Assembly (NCBI GenBank): GCA_039090855.1
Contig: CM077011.1
Span: forward strand, 19,593,001-19,657,000
Direction of reading: 5' to 3'
DNA from: Macrothele yani
Taxonomy: Eukaryota; Arthropoda; Arachnida; Araneae; Macrothelidae
Length of the DNA: 64,000 bases
Part shown: positions 1-9,871 of the stretch, piece by piece
Layout: the number at the start of each line of letters is the position of its first letter
Numbering within the stretch: the stretch's first letter is position 1
Notes under the pieces: generated by a model
Databases searched by the model: none
Told to the model about the DNA's origin: nothing
What the model saw: the letters and a program-made list of their open reading frames with translations, nothing else
Made by a program: the position numbers and the translations under genes

Positions 1-1325
1 CTACAGATAATATAACAGATGTATATTTTATGAAGTAAGGTATGGTCCAGCATCAGGCAGGCACCAGCTACGTCAAAAAAAAAAAAACAAAAAAAAAAAA
101 ACGAAAAGTTAGCAATTTTAATGACACACCCAGGATAAAACCTGCTGCTGCAAATATCAACTGAAATAAAAAAACTGCTTTAAAAAGCCATATCAAAAGA
201 AATGCGTAATTTATTTCTGTGGAATAAATTCCAACACTTACAGCGATTTTAGATGGTTTCGCGACCAATGACACAAATTCAGATTTTGGACCTGGAGGCA
301 GAACTTGAATGAGGTCTCAGCTCTTAAAAGACCGGAATGGTCAAATATGAAGACTTAGTAATAACGTTATGCAGAATAACTTCTACATATAGGATGCTGA
401 TAAGAACCACGGACAGAAAGAATAAAAAAAATAAGAATTTCTTTTTGTGTGAAATTTTTGTACAGACGCCAAGGCAGAGGAGTATTTAGAGTGGAAGAAA
501 GAAGCCATCACCCCTCCCCCCCCCCCCGAAAGTGTTTTATTTTTTTTAACATTTTAACCGGCTGGAGCGAATTAACTCGGGGTCATCAAAGTGGGCTGAA
601 ATCAGCTTCAACGAATATCTTCGCTGTCTAAAAAGAGACTACGTCAGAAAACGCTGCTATCCCCTTGGTTTTGTTGTTCAAGAAAAACGGTGATTTACGG
701 GAATGATTGACACTAATCCTTTATGAATGATTACCTCCTAAATTGGCTATAACAATGGCGACAAACCTACGAAATCAGAGAAATGTTGCAGTCACTTGTT
801 TCTGACCAGAGGCATGATGTCGGTGTCAGAGTGACTACCATTTCCCCATCATGTCTTGGTTCATGGAACAGAGAATATAGGACTAGAGGAGATATCTTCT
901 CACGAGTGAGATGTTTATGGTCCGTACCGCTGAGATAAGTGGGGGAAAGCAATCATTTTGACGTAGGTTTCGTAAAACCTCGTCGCTCTGTGAACATTTC
1001 TGTTTAAAAAATCCAGAAAATTGTGGGCACTGTATGTTTCAGGTACTTCGGCAGCTTAAGAGGTTAAAATGCGACTTATATTAGAAAACAAAATGCTTTA
1101 ATTTGATAAAAGGGCATCAACTTACATTACAAAATGATACTTTAATTTGTTCTTCTGCTTTGAATTAACCTTTTTTTCCCCGTCGCGGATTTTGAAAACT
1201 TCCAGTTTTGGTTGCCCCCTTCTCGAAAGAAAATTCTATATACATTCCTGCGCCAAGACTTCGTTGTCCTGCTACTGACAGTTAAATCACATGGAACTTG
1301 TAAGGATGAAATGCAAACAAAACAG
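1..1325. other. Intergenic stretch without recognisable gene
   Basis: A/T-rich sequence with short homopolymer runs (A-runs near 75-102, C-run near 519-531). No frame shows a recognisable domain. The only structured part is the dispersed repeat at 767-960, listed separately. Confidence 0.5.
767..960 (-). repeat. Diverged dispersed repeat, partner of 20391-20640
   Basis: The reverse strand here and the forward strand near 20480-20600 share a collinear pattern. Translated, both read HEP-R-D followed by V-LT and W-ET: LFHEPRHDGEMVV here, QLHEPRRDDQILV there. DNA similarity accompanies this (for example TTCATGAACC-AG-C-TGATG in the second copy). I do not recognise the family. It is probably an old non-coding TE rather than a gene, because neither copy has an extended frame. 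Confidence 0.45.
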
Positions 1326-1336
1326 TGATCACATTG

Positions 1337-1713
1337 AATGAATGAAATGTGGGATTACACCATTGTACAATACAAATTTGGAAGATGTGAATCCGTTTAT
1401 TTGGGTAAATATGACATGGATGTTAATTCGGATAATATCTGAAAAAATTAAATTTCGTCGTCCTGGAGCGGAAATCGAACCCCCGTCTCCCGATAGCGCC
1501 CGAGTATGCTAACCACTGCACCATCCAGAACGAAACTTAAAACTTCCTGGTTCTGGGTGGCGTAGTGGTTAGCATACTCGGACGCTATCCCGGCAACGCG
1601 GTTTCGATTCCCGCTCCAGCACGACGAAATTTTCAATTTTTCGGATGTTATCTGACTTAACATCCATGTCATATTTGCACCAATAAACAAATTAACATCT
1701 TCCAAATTTGTAA
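1337..1713. mobile_element. FB1: palindromic tRNA-derived element
   Basis: The left arm (about 1371-1530) is repeated as its reverse complement on the right (about 1546-1712), so two tRNA-like regions face each other. Each arm has a tRNA-type B-box (GGTTTCGATTCCCGC on the right) and an A-box-like GTGGTTAGCATACTCGG. The element is bracketed by the 11-bp direct repeat TGATCACATTG at 1326-1336 and 1714-1724, a target-site duplication, so it inserted as one unit. Related copies lie at 30864-31185 (complete) and 7490-7657 (one arm). It carries no protein-coding capacity. Pol III-type promoters are inferred from the boxes only. Confidence 0.75.
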
Positions 1714-1737
1714 TGATCACATTGCTGCATGCATTTA

Positions 1738-2948
1738 CACGGTGGAGTCATATTATTGTGACCACCAGCTAATATCCAAAGTTACCGCCGTGTGCAGCGC
1801 GGACAGCAGCTAGACGGGCTGAGAGTGACTCTAATAAGGTGCTGGAAGGTGTTCACAGGTATGTGTAGCCATGCTGACTGCAGTGCATCTGACAGCTGCT
1901 GGAGGGTGCGTGGTAGAGGATACATAGAGCAAACAACACGATAGAGGTGGTCCCACAGATGCTCAATTGCGTTTAAGTCTGGGGAATTCGGGGGGGGGAC
2001 TTTGAAGTCTTCATGGTGTTCTTCCAACCACTGTATGACATTTCTAGCTGTGTGACACGTCGCATTGTCATGATAGAATATCGCATCCGCCCCAGGGAAG
2101 ACAATCAGCATGTATGGGTGTACGTGGTCTGCAAGGATAGATTAATTACGAATTCCATCCATAGTGCCTTTTACAAGTACGAGTGGACCAAGGAAACGCC
2201 CCGAAAACATTCCCCGGACCATAACGCTGTCCCCACCAGCTTGTGTTCTTTCAGCAATGGTTGAAGAGTGCTTGTTTTCCGATATTTCTCACCTTATACA
2301 CCAACGTCCATCCAGTCGATGAAGCAGAAAACGTGACTCATCGGAAGAGGCAATTCTTGCTAATCAGCGGAGGTCCAATTCCGATACTGTCGTGCAAAAT
2401 CAAGCTTTTTCTGCTGATGCACCTTCTTTAGCATAGGCTCAGCGACCATCCGTCTGAATCGGGGCCCCATACACAGCTAGGTTCGATAAACTATCGTTTT
2501 AGACACACTTCCGGTATCACTCTTGTTCATTCGGCAAGTGAGTTGCTCCAATGTAGCGTGTCGATCGGTCCTCACGCACCTTCGTAGCCGACGTTTAACT
2601 CTCATATCAATGGCATATGGGGTCCGCAGTTTCCACGTCGCTTATTCGCAATGGTGCCATTTCTCCAATTACTATACACTTTATCCACAGTAGGACACGA
2701 ACAATTCACAAACTGCGCTGTTTCAGAAATACTGCCACCTTGGCCCGAAAGCTGGTAATCATTTCTTTTGGCAAATCTGATAAATCGCTCCTTTTATCCA
2801 TGACAGCAACGAGTGATATGTTTTCAGAATGTCTACAGCACACCTTATATACCCAGCAAGCAAGCTCACGACACGTGCCTTCTTTCATTGGCTACGCGCT
2901 GTTGACGTCAAAAGTATGAGGTGGTCACAATAATGTGACTGGACTGTG
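1738..2948 (-). mobile_element. Tc1-like DNA transposon, family A copy 1
   Basis: About 1.21 kb, the usual size for Tc1 elements. The termini are inverted repeats: the left end reads CATATTATTGTGACCACC and the right end, reverse complemented, CACATTATTGTGACCACC. A TA precedes the left end at 1736-1737; the right flank has CA, a decayed TA. It shares its termini with the copies at 45020-46241 and 63809 onwards. The transposase inside is broken. Confidence 0.85.
1782..2888 (-). pseudogene. Tc1-like transposase, broken
   Basis: This is the remnant of a cut-and-paste DDE transposase, read right to left. The N-terminal part (about 2888-2706) holds the helix-turn-helix start, KRSDLSDLPKEMI. The first catalytic Asp lies in SSDESRF near 2325. 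The second lies in YHDNATCHTARN and the catalytic Glu in NAIEHLWD, both in the frame at 2111-1782. Together these give the Tc1-type DD34E signature. Frameshifts and stops separate the pieces, so no full protein can be made. The C-terminal part is closely similar to the copy at 45863-46231, which supports the family assignment. Confidence 0.85.
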
Positions 2949-2999
2949 CATATCGTATAAATAAACATTAGAATGGTTTTTATTAACACACCTTCCTTT

Positions 3000-3530
3000 T
3001 CCTGACGACATAGTGATTTTTGCAAATACTCCATCAGATCTGCTGAGTAAGGTCCAGGAACTTGTTAACGATAGTAAAGAAGTGGGCTTAAAATTGAACA
3101 TACAGAAAACGAAAGTGATGTACAATGCTTTTACTAGAACTGAAGATATAGCTTTTGATGGAGCAATTTCAAAAGTAACCGATGCCTTTGCTAACAGCTA
3201 TAAATTAAAGGCAACATCGAAGATGAAATTAAGAGGCGTATAAAACTTCGTTGTAGCGCATTCGGAAGAAACGGTACGATTTTCAAGAGCAATTTACCAT
3301 TATGTCTAAAAATAAAAGTTTTTAATCAATGCGTCATTAACATGCTGCTATAAGAACTGACCTTCATGGGCAATTGAGACAACAGAATTGATTCCAACTG
3401 ACAGAAAAAGTCCCTGAAAAAGGGTGGATGAAATTCCGAACAAGGAAAAGACTGGCTCCAAAGAGTAAGTTGTGGAAGAATCTTCACATACAGCACATTC
3501 ATAATGATGATTATGAAATAAACATAAGTT
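3000..3530 (+). mobile_element. RTE-type LINE 3' fragment
   Basis: From about 3010 the frame reads as the region just after the reverse transcriptase (RT) active site of an RTE-type LINE, with KEVGLKLNIQKTKVMYNAFTR, matching KEVGLKMNFQKTKVMFNVFTR in the RTE at 40.4-43.6 kb. After a gap in similarity, 3410-3525 resembles the RTE C-terminus (GW-MKFRTRKRLA) and ends in a TGATGATTATGA tail. It is 5'-truncated, internally deleted and non-functional. Confidence 0.7.
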
Positions 3531-3544
3531 TCTTGATACGTTTG

Positions 3545-4020
3545 TAATACATCATAATCATCATTAACCTTTCTCAATTCAAATTCTAGATGAAGGTCTC
3601 TGCAAGTCTCTTTGACGATTCTCTGTCTTGAGGAATACTCTTCCATAACATTCGCAACATTCTTTCGAATTTCTTCCCTTATATCCTATGTTGTCCCCTT
3701 TTCGTCATTTCCTGTTCCGTGGTATCCATTCTAATATTTCAGCTGGCCAATGTTGGTCGTCAGTTTTTGGAGCAATATGTCCAGCCCAGCCGCTTGAGTG
3801 TTTTCGCGTTGGCAATGATGCCGTCCATTCTTGTCATTATCCTTCCTGGTAATAGCAGGCATGCATCTCGTCATACTTTTTTGAATTGTCCGAAGGCTGT
3901 GAATATCTTTTTTCAGTTAAGATCCATGTCCCTGACCTGTAAGTAAAAAGAAGGATGCGTTGTTTAACACTTTTCTTTTAAGACATAATGGTAAATTACA
4001 CTTGGAAATTGTACTGTCAA
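3545..4020 (-). mobile_element. RTE-type LINE 3' fragment, opposite orientation
   Basis: Read on the reverse strand, this contains LPLCLKRKVLN, equivalent to MPLCLKRKVFD in the RTE at 40.4-43.6 kb. It continues through a degraded version of the post-RT region (SMTRCMPAITRKDNDKNG) and ends in the ATGATGATTATGATG-type tail at 3548-3566. It therefore sits tail to tail with the fragment at 3000-3530. Confidence 0.65.
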
Positions 4021-4084
4021 TCTCTTTGTACAGATCTAAAAATACTAAAACACAGTGTGAGGGAAATCCTGCTGGTAGCGTTTT

Positions 4085-4316
4085 AGGCTTCCCTTGCAGT
4101 GCTAACGCCCCCCCCAACATGCATCTTGCCCACTACTTTTGTTTCAGCCCTTGTGAAATTCACAAATTTGCCGATGGGGAGGATCAAACTTCCGCCGCCC
4201 GGCTCCGGAACCAGTCGTTCTAACCGACTAAATTACACTGACGGGATGTATCGCTGTACATTTATCGTTTTGACACGTGTTTCACCTCTGTAATACGACA
4301 CACCATCTCCTTCTTA
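4085..4316 (-). mobile_element. SINE-B copy (tRNA-derived), single
   Basis: On the reverse strand the element starts with a leader resembling GTGTGTCGTATTACAGAGG and an ACACGTGTC motif. A tRNA-like head follows, containing TAATTTAGTCGGTTAGAACG. The same leader and head recur at 8355-8520 (reverse), in three tandem units at 5739-6585 and in the array at 36900-38300. No target duplication could be confirmed. Confidence 0.6.
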
Positions 4317-4319
4317 AAT

Positions 4320-4865
4320 GTTTTTTTTTTTTTTGATTGAGATGAAGAAGAAAAATTTGGGTCATTCTATCTCTCTTTTTGGCTGAAGCAACATCGAGTT
4401 CTTGTTTTGAACGGTGCCTGTTCTTTCAACAGTCTTATGAAGAATTATTTTTAAAACTGAAATATCATATGATGGCCGCTAATACTTATGTCTATACACT
4501 TATTCGTCTGAGGAAAAAAATGTTCGCTTTTACCATCGATATCAGTGCTACTCTAAAGGAGGGGAATATAAAAAAAATTAATGCTGTCACTCTGATTTTA
4601 GTAAATTTCTAATTTTGAATAATCAGATTTGTGTCAACTAACTGGTGTAGTTACTGATAAAATGGCAGTAAACTACTAAGAAATTTGAAAATATGGGGAT
4701 TTCGTACGGAGAAGAATTAGGAAAGTTTGTCAGATCCCGGTTCCTCAGCAGATTCGCAGGATGATGAGCTCTTACTAAATCAACTTTAACTAACAAATTT
4801 ATAATAGTCTCATCATTGAGATAGATCAGACGGCTTCAATTTTAGTATTTGGCACGTCTTTTATT
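4320..4865. other. Unassigned A/T-rich stretch
   Basis: Contains a T-run at 4320-4335 and a 77-codon frame at 4379-4612 without recognisable motifs. I see no gene here. Confidence 0.4.
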
Positions 4866-4868
4866 TTT

Positions 4869-5737
4869 CAAAATGTCGCATACGCTTGTGCTATCACTAC
4901 GTCTGTTGTTCCTTTGGGGGACACCTTGTATATCACTATGGCTGTTGTTCCTTCAGGGGACACCTTGTATATCATTATGTCTGTTGTTCCTTCAAGAGAC
5001 GCCTTGTATATCACTATGTATTTTGTTCTTGCAGGCGACACCTTGTATGTCACTATGGCAGTTGTTCCTTCACGGGACATCTTGTATATCCCTATGGCTG
5101 TTGTTCCTTCAGGGGACACCTTGTATATCTCTATGGCTGTTGTTCTTTCAGGGGACACCTTGTATATCACTACGGCTGTTGTTCCTTCAGGGAACACCAT
5201 GAATATCACTACGTCTGTTATTCCTTCAGGCGACACCTTGTATATCACTATGGCTGTTGTTCCTTCAGGGGACACCTAGTATATCACTACGTCTGTTATT
5301 CCTTCAGGCGACACCTTGTATATCACTATGGCGGTTGTTCCTTCAGGGGACACCTTGTATATCACTATGTTTGTTGTTCCTTCACGGGACACCTTGTATA
5401 TCACTATGTATGTTGTTCCTTCAGGCGACAACTTGTATATCTCTATGGCTGTTGTTCCTTCAGGCGACACGTTGTATATCATTATGTCTGTTGTTCTTTC
5501 AGGGGAGACCTTGTATATCTCTATGGCTGTTCTTCTTTCAGGGGACACCTTGTATATCACTATGGCTGTTATTCCTTCAGGGGACACCTAGTATATATCT
5601 ATGGCTGTTGTTCTTTCAGGGGACACCTTGTATATCACTATGGCTGTTGTTCCTTCAGTGGACACCTTGTATATCACTATGGCTGTTGTTCCTTCAGGCG
5701 ACACCTTGTATATCACTATGGCTGTTGTTTCTTCAGG
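4869..5737. repeat. 39-bp minisatellite, about 22 copies
   Basis: The unit is 39 bp; successive copies start at 4925 and 4964. A typical unit begins CTTGTATATCACTATGGCTG and ends TTCCTTCAGGGGACAC. Because 39 is divisible by three and most units lack stops, long reading frames run through the array on both strands; the forward frame gives the 13-residue repeat LYITMAVVPSGDT. These frames are artefacts of the period and are not annotated as genes. One more unit continues at 6587-6632, beyond the SINE-B insertion. Confidence 0.9.
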
Positions 5738-5738
5738 G

Positions 5739-6585
5739 TGTAAAGTACCAGGAGATGTGACGTACCTGCCAGAAGGACGCACACGACATAAAGGCAGATA
5801 GGAGTCAGAACAAACGTCCGCGTAGCTCAATTGGTAGAGTGACTTATTCCGGAATGAGGGGATCCGGGTTCGAATCCTGGCTTGGATAAAAATGACGGAG
5901 AAATTTACTTCGTTATAATGGCGCCCGAACTATCCGGATGACCCGACCGTTCAAAATCTCGCATTGGTATGATGTTCTTTCCACACCGCGAGATAGGAAA
6001 AATCAGAGAATCCCATCTCCAGTACTTCGGGAAAAATAAATAAATAAAAATAAAAATAAGGGGGAGATGATGTAATGTACCAGGAGATGTGACGTACCTG
6101 CCAGAAGGACGCACACGACATAAATGCAGATGGGAATCAGAATAAAACGTCCGCGTAGCTTAATTGGTAGAGTGACTTATTCCGGAAGGAGGGGATCCGG
6201 GTTCGAATCCTGACGTGGATAAAAATGACGGAGAAATTTACTTCGCTATAATGGCGCCCGAACTATCCGGATGACCCGACCGTTCAAAATCTCGCATTGG
6301 TGTGATGTTCTTTCCACACCGCGAGATAGGAAAAATCAGAGAATCCCATCTCCAGCACTTCGGAAAAAAAAAAAAATAAATAAAAATAAAAATAAGGGGG
6401 AGATGATGTAACGTACCAGGAGATGTGACGTACCTGCCAGAAGGATGCACACGACATAAAGGCAGATAGGAGTCAGAACAAACGTCCGCGTAGCTCAATT
6501 GGTAGAGTGACATATTCCGGAATGAGGGGATCCGGGTTCGAATCCTGGCGTGGACAGAAATGACGGAGAAATTCATTTCGTTATA
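5739..6585 (+). mobile_element. SINE-B: three tandem units inside a minisatellite
   Basis: Three copies of a unit of about 333 bp follow each other directly. Their tRNA-like heads begin at about 5816, 6150 and 6483 (spacing 334 and 333). Each head has an A-box-like TAGCTCAATTGGTAGAGTG and a B-box GGTTCGAATCC. The third head can form a seven-pair acceptor stem (GTCCGCG with CGTGGAC), a D-stem and a T-stem, but its anticodon arm is irregular, so I treat the heads as tRNA-derived SINE parts. Each of the first two units ends in an (AAATAAA)-type tail followed by the leader GATGTGACGTACCTGCC of the next. The 39-bp minisatellite continues on both sides. Confidence 0.8.
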
Positions 6586-6586
6586 A

Positions 6587-6632
6587 GGGGACACCTTGTA
6601 TATCACTATGGCTATTGTTCCTTCAGGTGAAA
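6587..6632 (+). repeat. Last unit of the 39-bp minisatellite
   Basis: GGGGACACCTTGTATATCAC and the following bases match the minisatellite at 4869-5737. This shows that the SINE-B block split a pre-existing array. Confidence 0.85.
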
Positions 6633-6961
6633 CCTTGAATCTGATACCACTAGCGCGTACTTTTAGTCCCTTTAAAAACTGCTTTTTCAACGGGAAGCTC
6701 CAACTGTGAGAATCAAGATCTATCTCATAAGGTTTTTTACCGATGTAATTTAAATAACACCAGGTACTATGATGTATATATTTGTATTCCACATATATTT
6801 TATTCCATACCATTGTTTCTTAATATTCGGTTGAAAATATTTCGCTGCCAGTTTCTACCTCAAATATTCAAGTTCTCTTTCTAGAGATCGTAAACGCGTA
6901 TTGCATTTGTTTCGTCATTTATATTTCTAAAGGTTCTATTTGGAAAATCTTTTTTGCGTTA

Positions 6962-7450
6962 CAGTAGACCCCGTGATCCATGGCTTCAGTTAACCACTGC
7001 GAACCGAGCTCCAAAAATTAATATTAAATGGAAAATTTCAGAACTAAGCAATTTCTAAGTTTTGCATTGCGCACCCGTTCTGAGTAGCGTGATGTAATCT
7101 CGCGCCGTCCCGCCCGGAGTGTGAATAGTCCCTTTGTCCAGCGTATCCACGTTGCATTCGTTAGCCACCCGTTAGTCACCATCTAGGTTTTCGCTTCGAC
7201 TGTCACGGGATAGTATTGGCGTTCATGTCAGCCTTATTTTACTAAGTAATGGCCCGAAAGTGAAACTGTAGTGATTCTGGCAATTTGTATATGACAAAGA
7301 GAAGCCCTAAAGTGTTTCCTTTAAGTAAAACTGTGAAATGTTTCGACTTATTAATGAAAAGAAAAAAATCGTATGCTCTGGTGGCTTAGGTCTACGGTAA
7401 GAACAAATCTTCTATCCGTGAAATTGTGAAGGGGAAAAAGAATTTCTTAC
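6962..7450 (+). mobile_element. Tigger/pogo-like DNA transposon, 5' fragment
   Basis: The fragment starts with CAGTAGACCCC directly after a TA (6960-6961), as expected for a pogo/Tigger terminus. From about 7290 a frame reads MTKRSPKVFPLSKTVKCFDL, then KKSYALVA, a stop, and VYGKNKSSIREIVK. This is the N-terminal CENP-B-type helix-turn-helix of Tigger transposases. The DDE part and the right terminus are absent; similarity ends near 7450. From memory, the non-coding stretch near 7075-7150 resembles mammalian Tigger elements closely. Confidence 0.7.
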
Positions 7451-7489
7451 TAGTTTAACATTCAGATAACTTTTGTTAGAATAACTCTA

Positions 7490-7657
7490 TCGTGAATGGA
7501 ATATGGGATTACATTATACAATGCGAAATTTGAAGATGACAATCCGTTTTTTGGTGTAAATATGACAAAGATGGTAAGTTAGATAATATCCGAAAACTTG
7601 AAAATTTCATCGTCCTGGAGCAGGAATCGAACCCTCCTAGATAGCGCCCGGGTATGC
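7490..7657. mobile_element. FB1: single arm of the palindromic tRNA-like element
   Basis: Matches the left arms at 1371-1530 and 30880-31040 (ATCCGAAAACTTGAAAATTT, then CGTCCTGGAGCAGGAATCG). The match stops inside the tRNA-like region at GGGTATGCTA, where the Tc1 fragment begins. The opposite arm is missing. Confidence 0.7.
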
Positions 7658-7659
7658 TA

Positions 7660-8190
7660 CAATGGAGCAAGCAGCTCCTTCCTACAACGGAGCATGGGGG
7701 CGGTTCCGTAATGGTTTGGCCATGATATCGTGGTTTGCAGCAGGACCCAGTATCACCTTACACGGAGGGATCACTATCGGTAGCTATGTCACTCTTCAGG
7801 CCGACCATGTGCATTCAATGGCGCAGATATTGTTTCCGTCAGGGGATTGCACCTTTCAAGATGATAATGCCTGGATTCACAGAAGTTTAACTGTTCAATC
7901 TTGGTTTGAGGAACACGACAAACCATGATTGAACAGTTAGACTTCTGTGATTGAACAGTTAGACTTCTTTCCTGGCGTGCAAAATCGCCGGACGTAAACA
8001 TCATTGAGCCCATGTTGTCTGTGTTGGAAAACAGAGTGTGATCCCGTTATCCTCCTCCGCCGTCTCTCAAGGAATTGGAGCAGTTTCGTTGCAGGACGAA
8101 TTGTACATCATACAACGTATCACCATCCAGGACTTGTATGCATCCATTCCAAGGAGGATTCAAGCAGTTTTAAATGCCAAAGGTACTCCC
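7660..8190 (+). pseudogene. Tc1-like transposase C-terminal fragment
   Basis: The frame at 7662-7928 covers the middle of a Tc1-type DDE transposase: the core strand (ISWFAAGPSITLHGGIT) and the second catalytic Asp in FQDDNAWIHRS. After a small duplication at 7924-7965 (TTGAACAGTTAGACTTCT occurs twice), another frame carries the end: WRAKSPDVNIIEPMLSVLEN, where Glu of NIIE would be the catalytic residue. The N-terminal half is missing. The right terminus could not be defined. This family differs from the other Tc1 elements in the window. Confidence 0.75.
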
Positions 8191-8354
8191 ACACCATATT
8201 AAGTGCGTAACACCTATTGTTTCAAGGTGTTTCCATTATTTTCACAATCCCTGTACACATTTATTTTATTTGAAGCGAAGTAAGAATTTTTTCATTAATT
8301 CCAGACGATGCATGGAACAAACGTCACACATTTTTCGAAGAACCCAACGGCCAG

Positions 8355-8520
8355 CGCATGCATTTTTACGTTCGTCCGCCAATGTGAAAACACAAATTTT
8401 TTGGCGCCCCCTCACTCCGGAGTAACTTGCTCTCCCAAATAAGCTACACGGACAGAATGTATCGCTGAAGGTTTGTCATCTTGACACGTGCCTTACATCT
8501 GTAGCACGTCACATCTTTTC
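8355..8520 (-). mobile_element. SINE-B copy, reverse strand
   Basis: Reverse strand: leader AAGATGTGACGTGCTACAGA, then GGCACGTGTCAAGATGAC, then the tRNA-like head ATTCTGTCCGTGTAGCTTAT and TTTGTGTTTTCACAT. This has the same order of parts as the array at 36900-38300. Confidence 0.6.
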
Positions 8521-9870
8521 TAACTTTCTATCTCCGTGCGGAAAGGCTTCGAAATCAAAAGTGGTCGTTCGGTCTGTTCGTTCATATTTATGTTCAGTTT
8601 TCTAAAAGTAAATTTACATCTCCCAGTAGTTCTAAGAACAGAAAGCATTGAAAGTTTGAAGTATACCGTTCATGGATATGCTACTGTCTGTGATGTAAAA
8701 AAATATGTACATTTTAGTCATTTTTCTTTTTTTCGTGATTTTTTTGACTTACTGACACGTCTCCTCCCAAGATATTCCAATAGTGTTTTCCTACACTGCG
8801 ACATTTCTAAAGTGACGATCTCACAAAATGACAACCCACACTCTGAGCGCAGACTATTTTCGCCTCACTGACAAAAACGACAGTCTGATCCCTGCATAAC
8901 GACTTTTTTATTATAATATCGTGCATGAACTCTTCGTAGATGACCATCGAGAAAAATCATTTCCCATAAAAGCGTCCCCGTTACCAGATTGCCACATTCC
9001 ACACACGATCTTAAGCTTTTATCCCTGGACAAATGTTATGAGGATTTATCTAATGCAGTTTAATACCAAACTCCTTCACGTTCATTTCATTTTTTTTTTC
9101 TTCAGCTCCATTTTTTGAGACCATTAAAACATAGAGACGTGGACTGTAATTTTCTTTGCCATCACTTCCCTTAAATTGGTTCCTTATGTAAATGTGCTGC
9201 TGAGCAGATGCTAAACGCACGTAAAAACATCCTGTAGCCAACTAAAATGTGAATAAGGTTTCACCTAACAAGGTACGTGCTAGAAACAAAAAAACATTGA
9301 TGGAAAATTTTGTTGAACAGTTTTAGAGCAAGGAAATAAGCTACTGAGAGGGAAATTGTTCATTGGAAGATAAAACAAGAAATGCCCATCGAAATAGATT
9401 TAAACAATCTCATTTTGAAGAAAATATATGTGTTTCCAAGTAGAAAAAAAGAGGAAAATTCGTTAAAAATTCTATGCTGTTTCGTTGGCAGAAGAGAAGA
9501 TTTCTAATAGGTTGTTTTCGCGATGAACTGTAACATGGTCTTTCAATAACGTAAAAAAAAAAAAAAACGTTAGAATAAGTGATTCTGTCACTCCGTTGAA
9601 TTCTGCAAAACAGTCTTTTGGATCCAGTTCATTTTGAGATATTTTACTAAAGCATATTCTTCCCATTTTACGAAAATTCAATTTCTTGAAACGGAACATG
9701 AATGAATGTTGATACGTCCTTTGCTTTCACACACCTTCCTCCTGACAAATAAAACACATGTCATATTAAAGTTTATATCTTATAATGTTTTTGACGGATT
9801 TTGTTCCCATTGTGATATGAATAACAATTTTATTTTCTGATCTGAAGTAAAGATGACGTTCTCACAAATG
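8521..9870. other. Unassigned intergenic stretch
   Basis: A/T-rich, with scattered T- and A-runs. The largest frame (8536-8871, 111 codons) has no recognisable motif or composition of a real protein. I see nothing structured. Confidence 0.45.
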
Positions 9871-9871
9871 T

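Noticed and set aside
4886..5743. 285-codon Tyr/Cys-rich protein
   Set aside because: It is one of several frames through the 39-bp minisatellite and has no unique sequence outside the array.
5816..5887. Functional tRNA genes at the SINE-B heads
   Set aside because: Acceptor, D and T stems can be drawn (best in the third unit) but the anticodon arm is irregular, and each head is part of a longer repeated unit with a tail, so these are tRNA-derived SINE heads.
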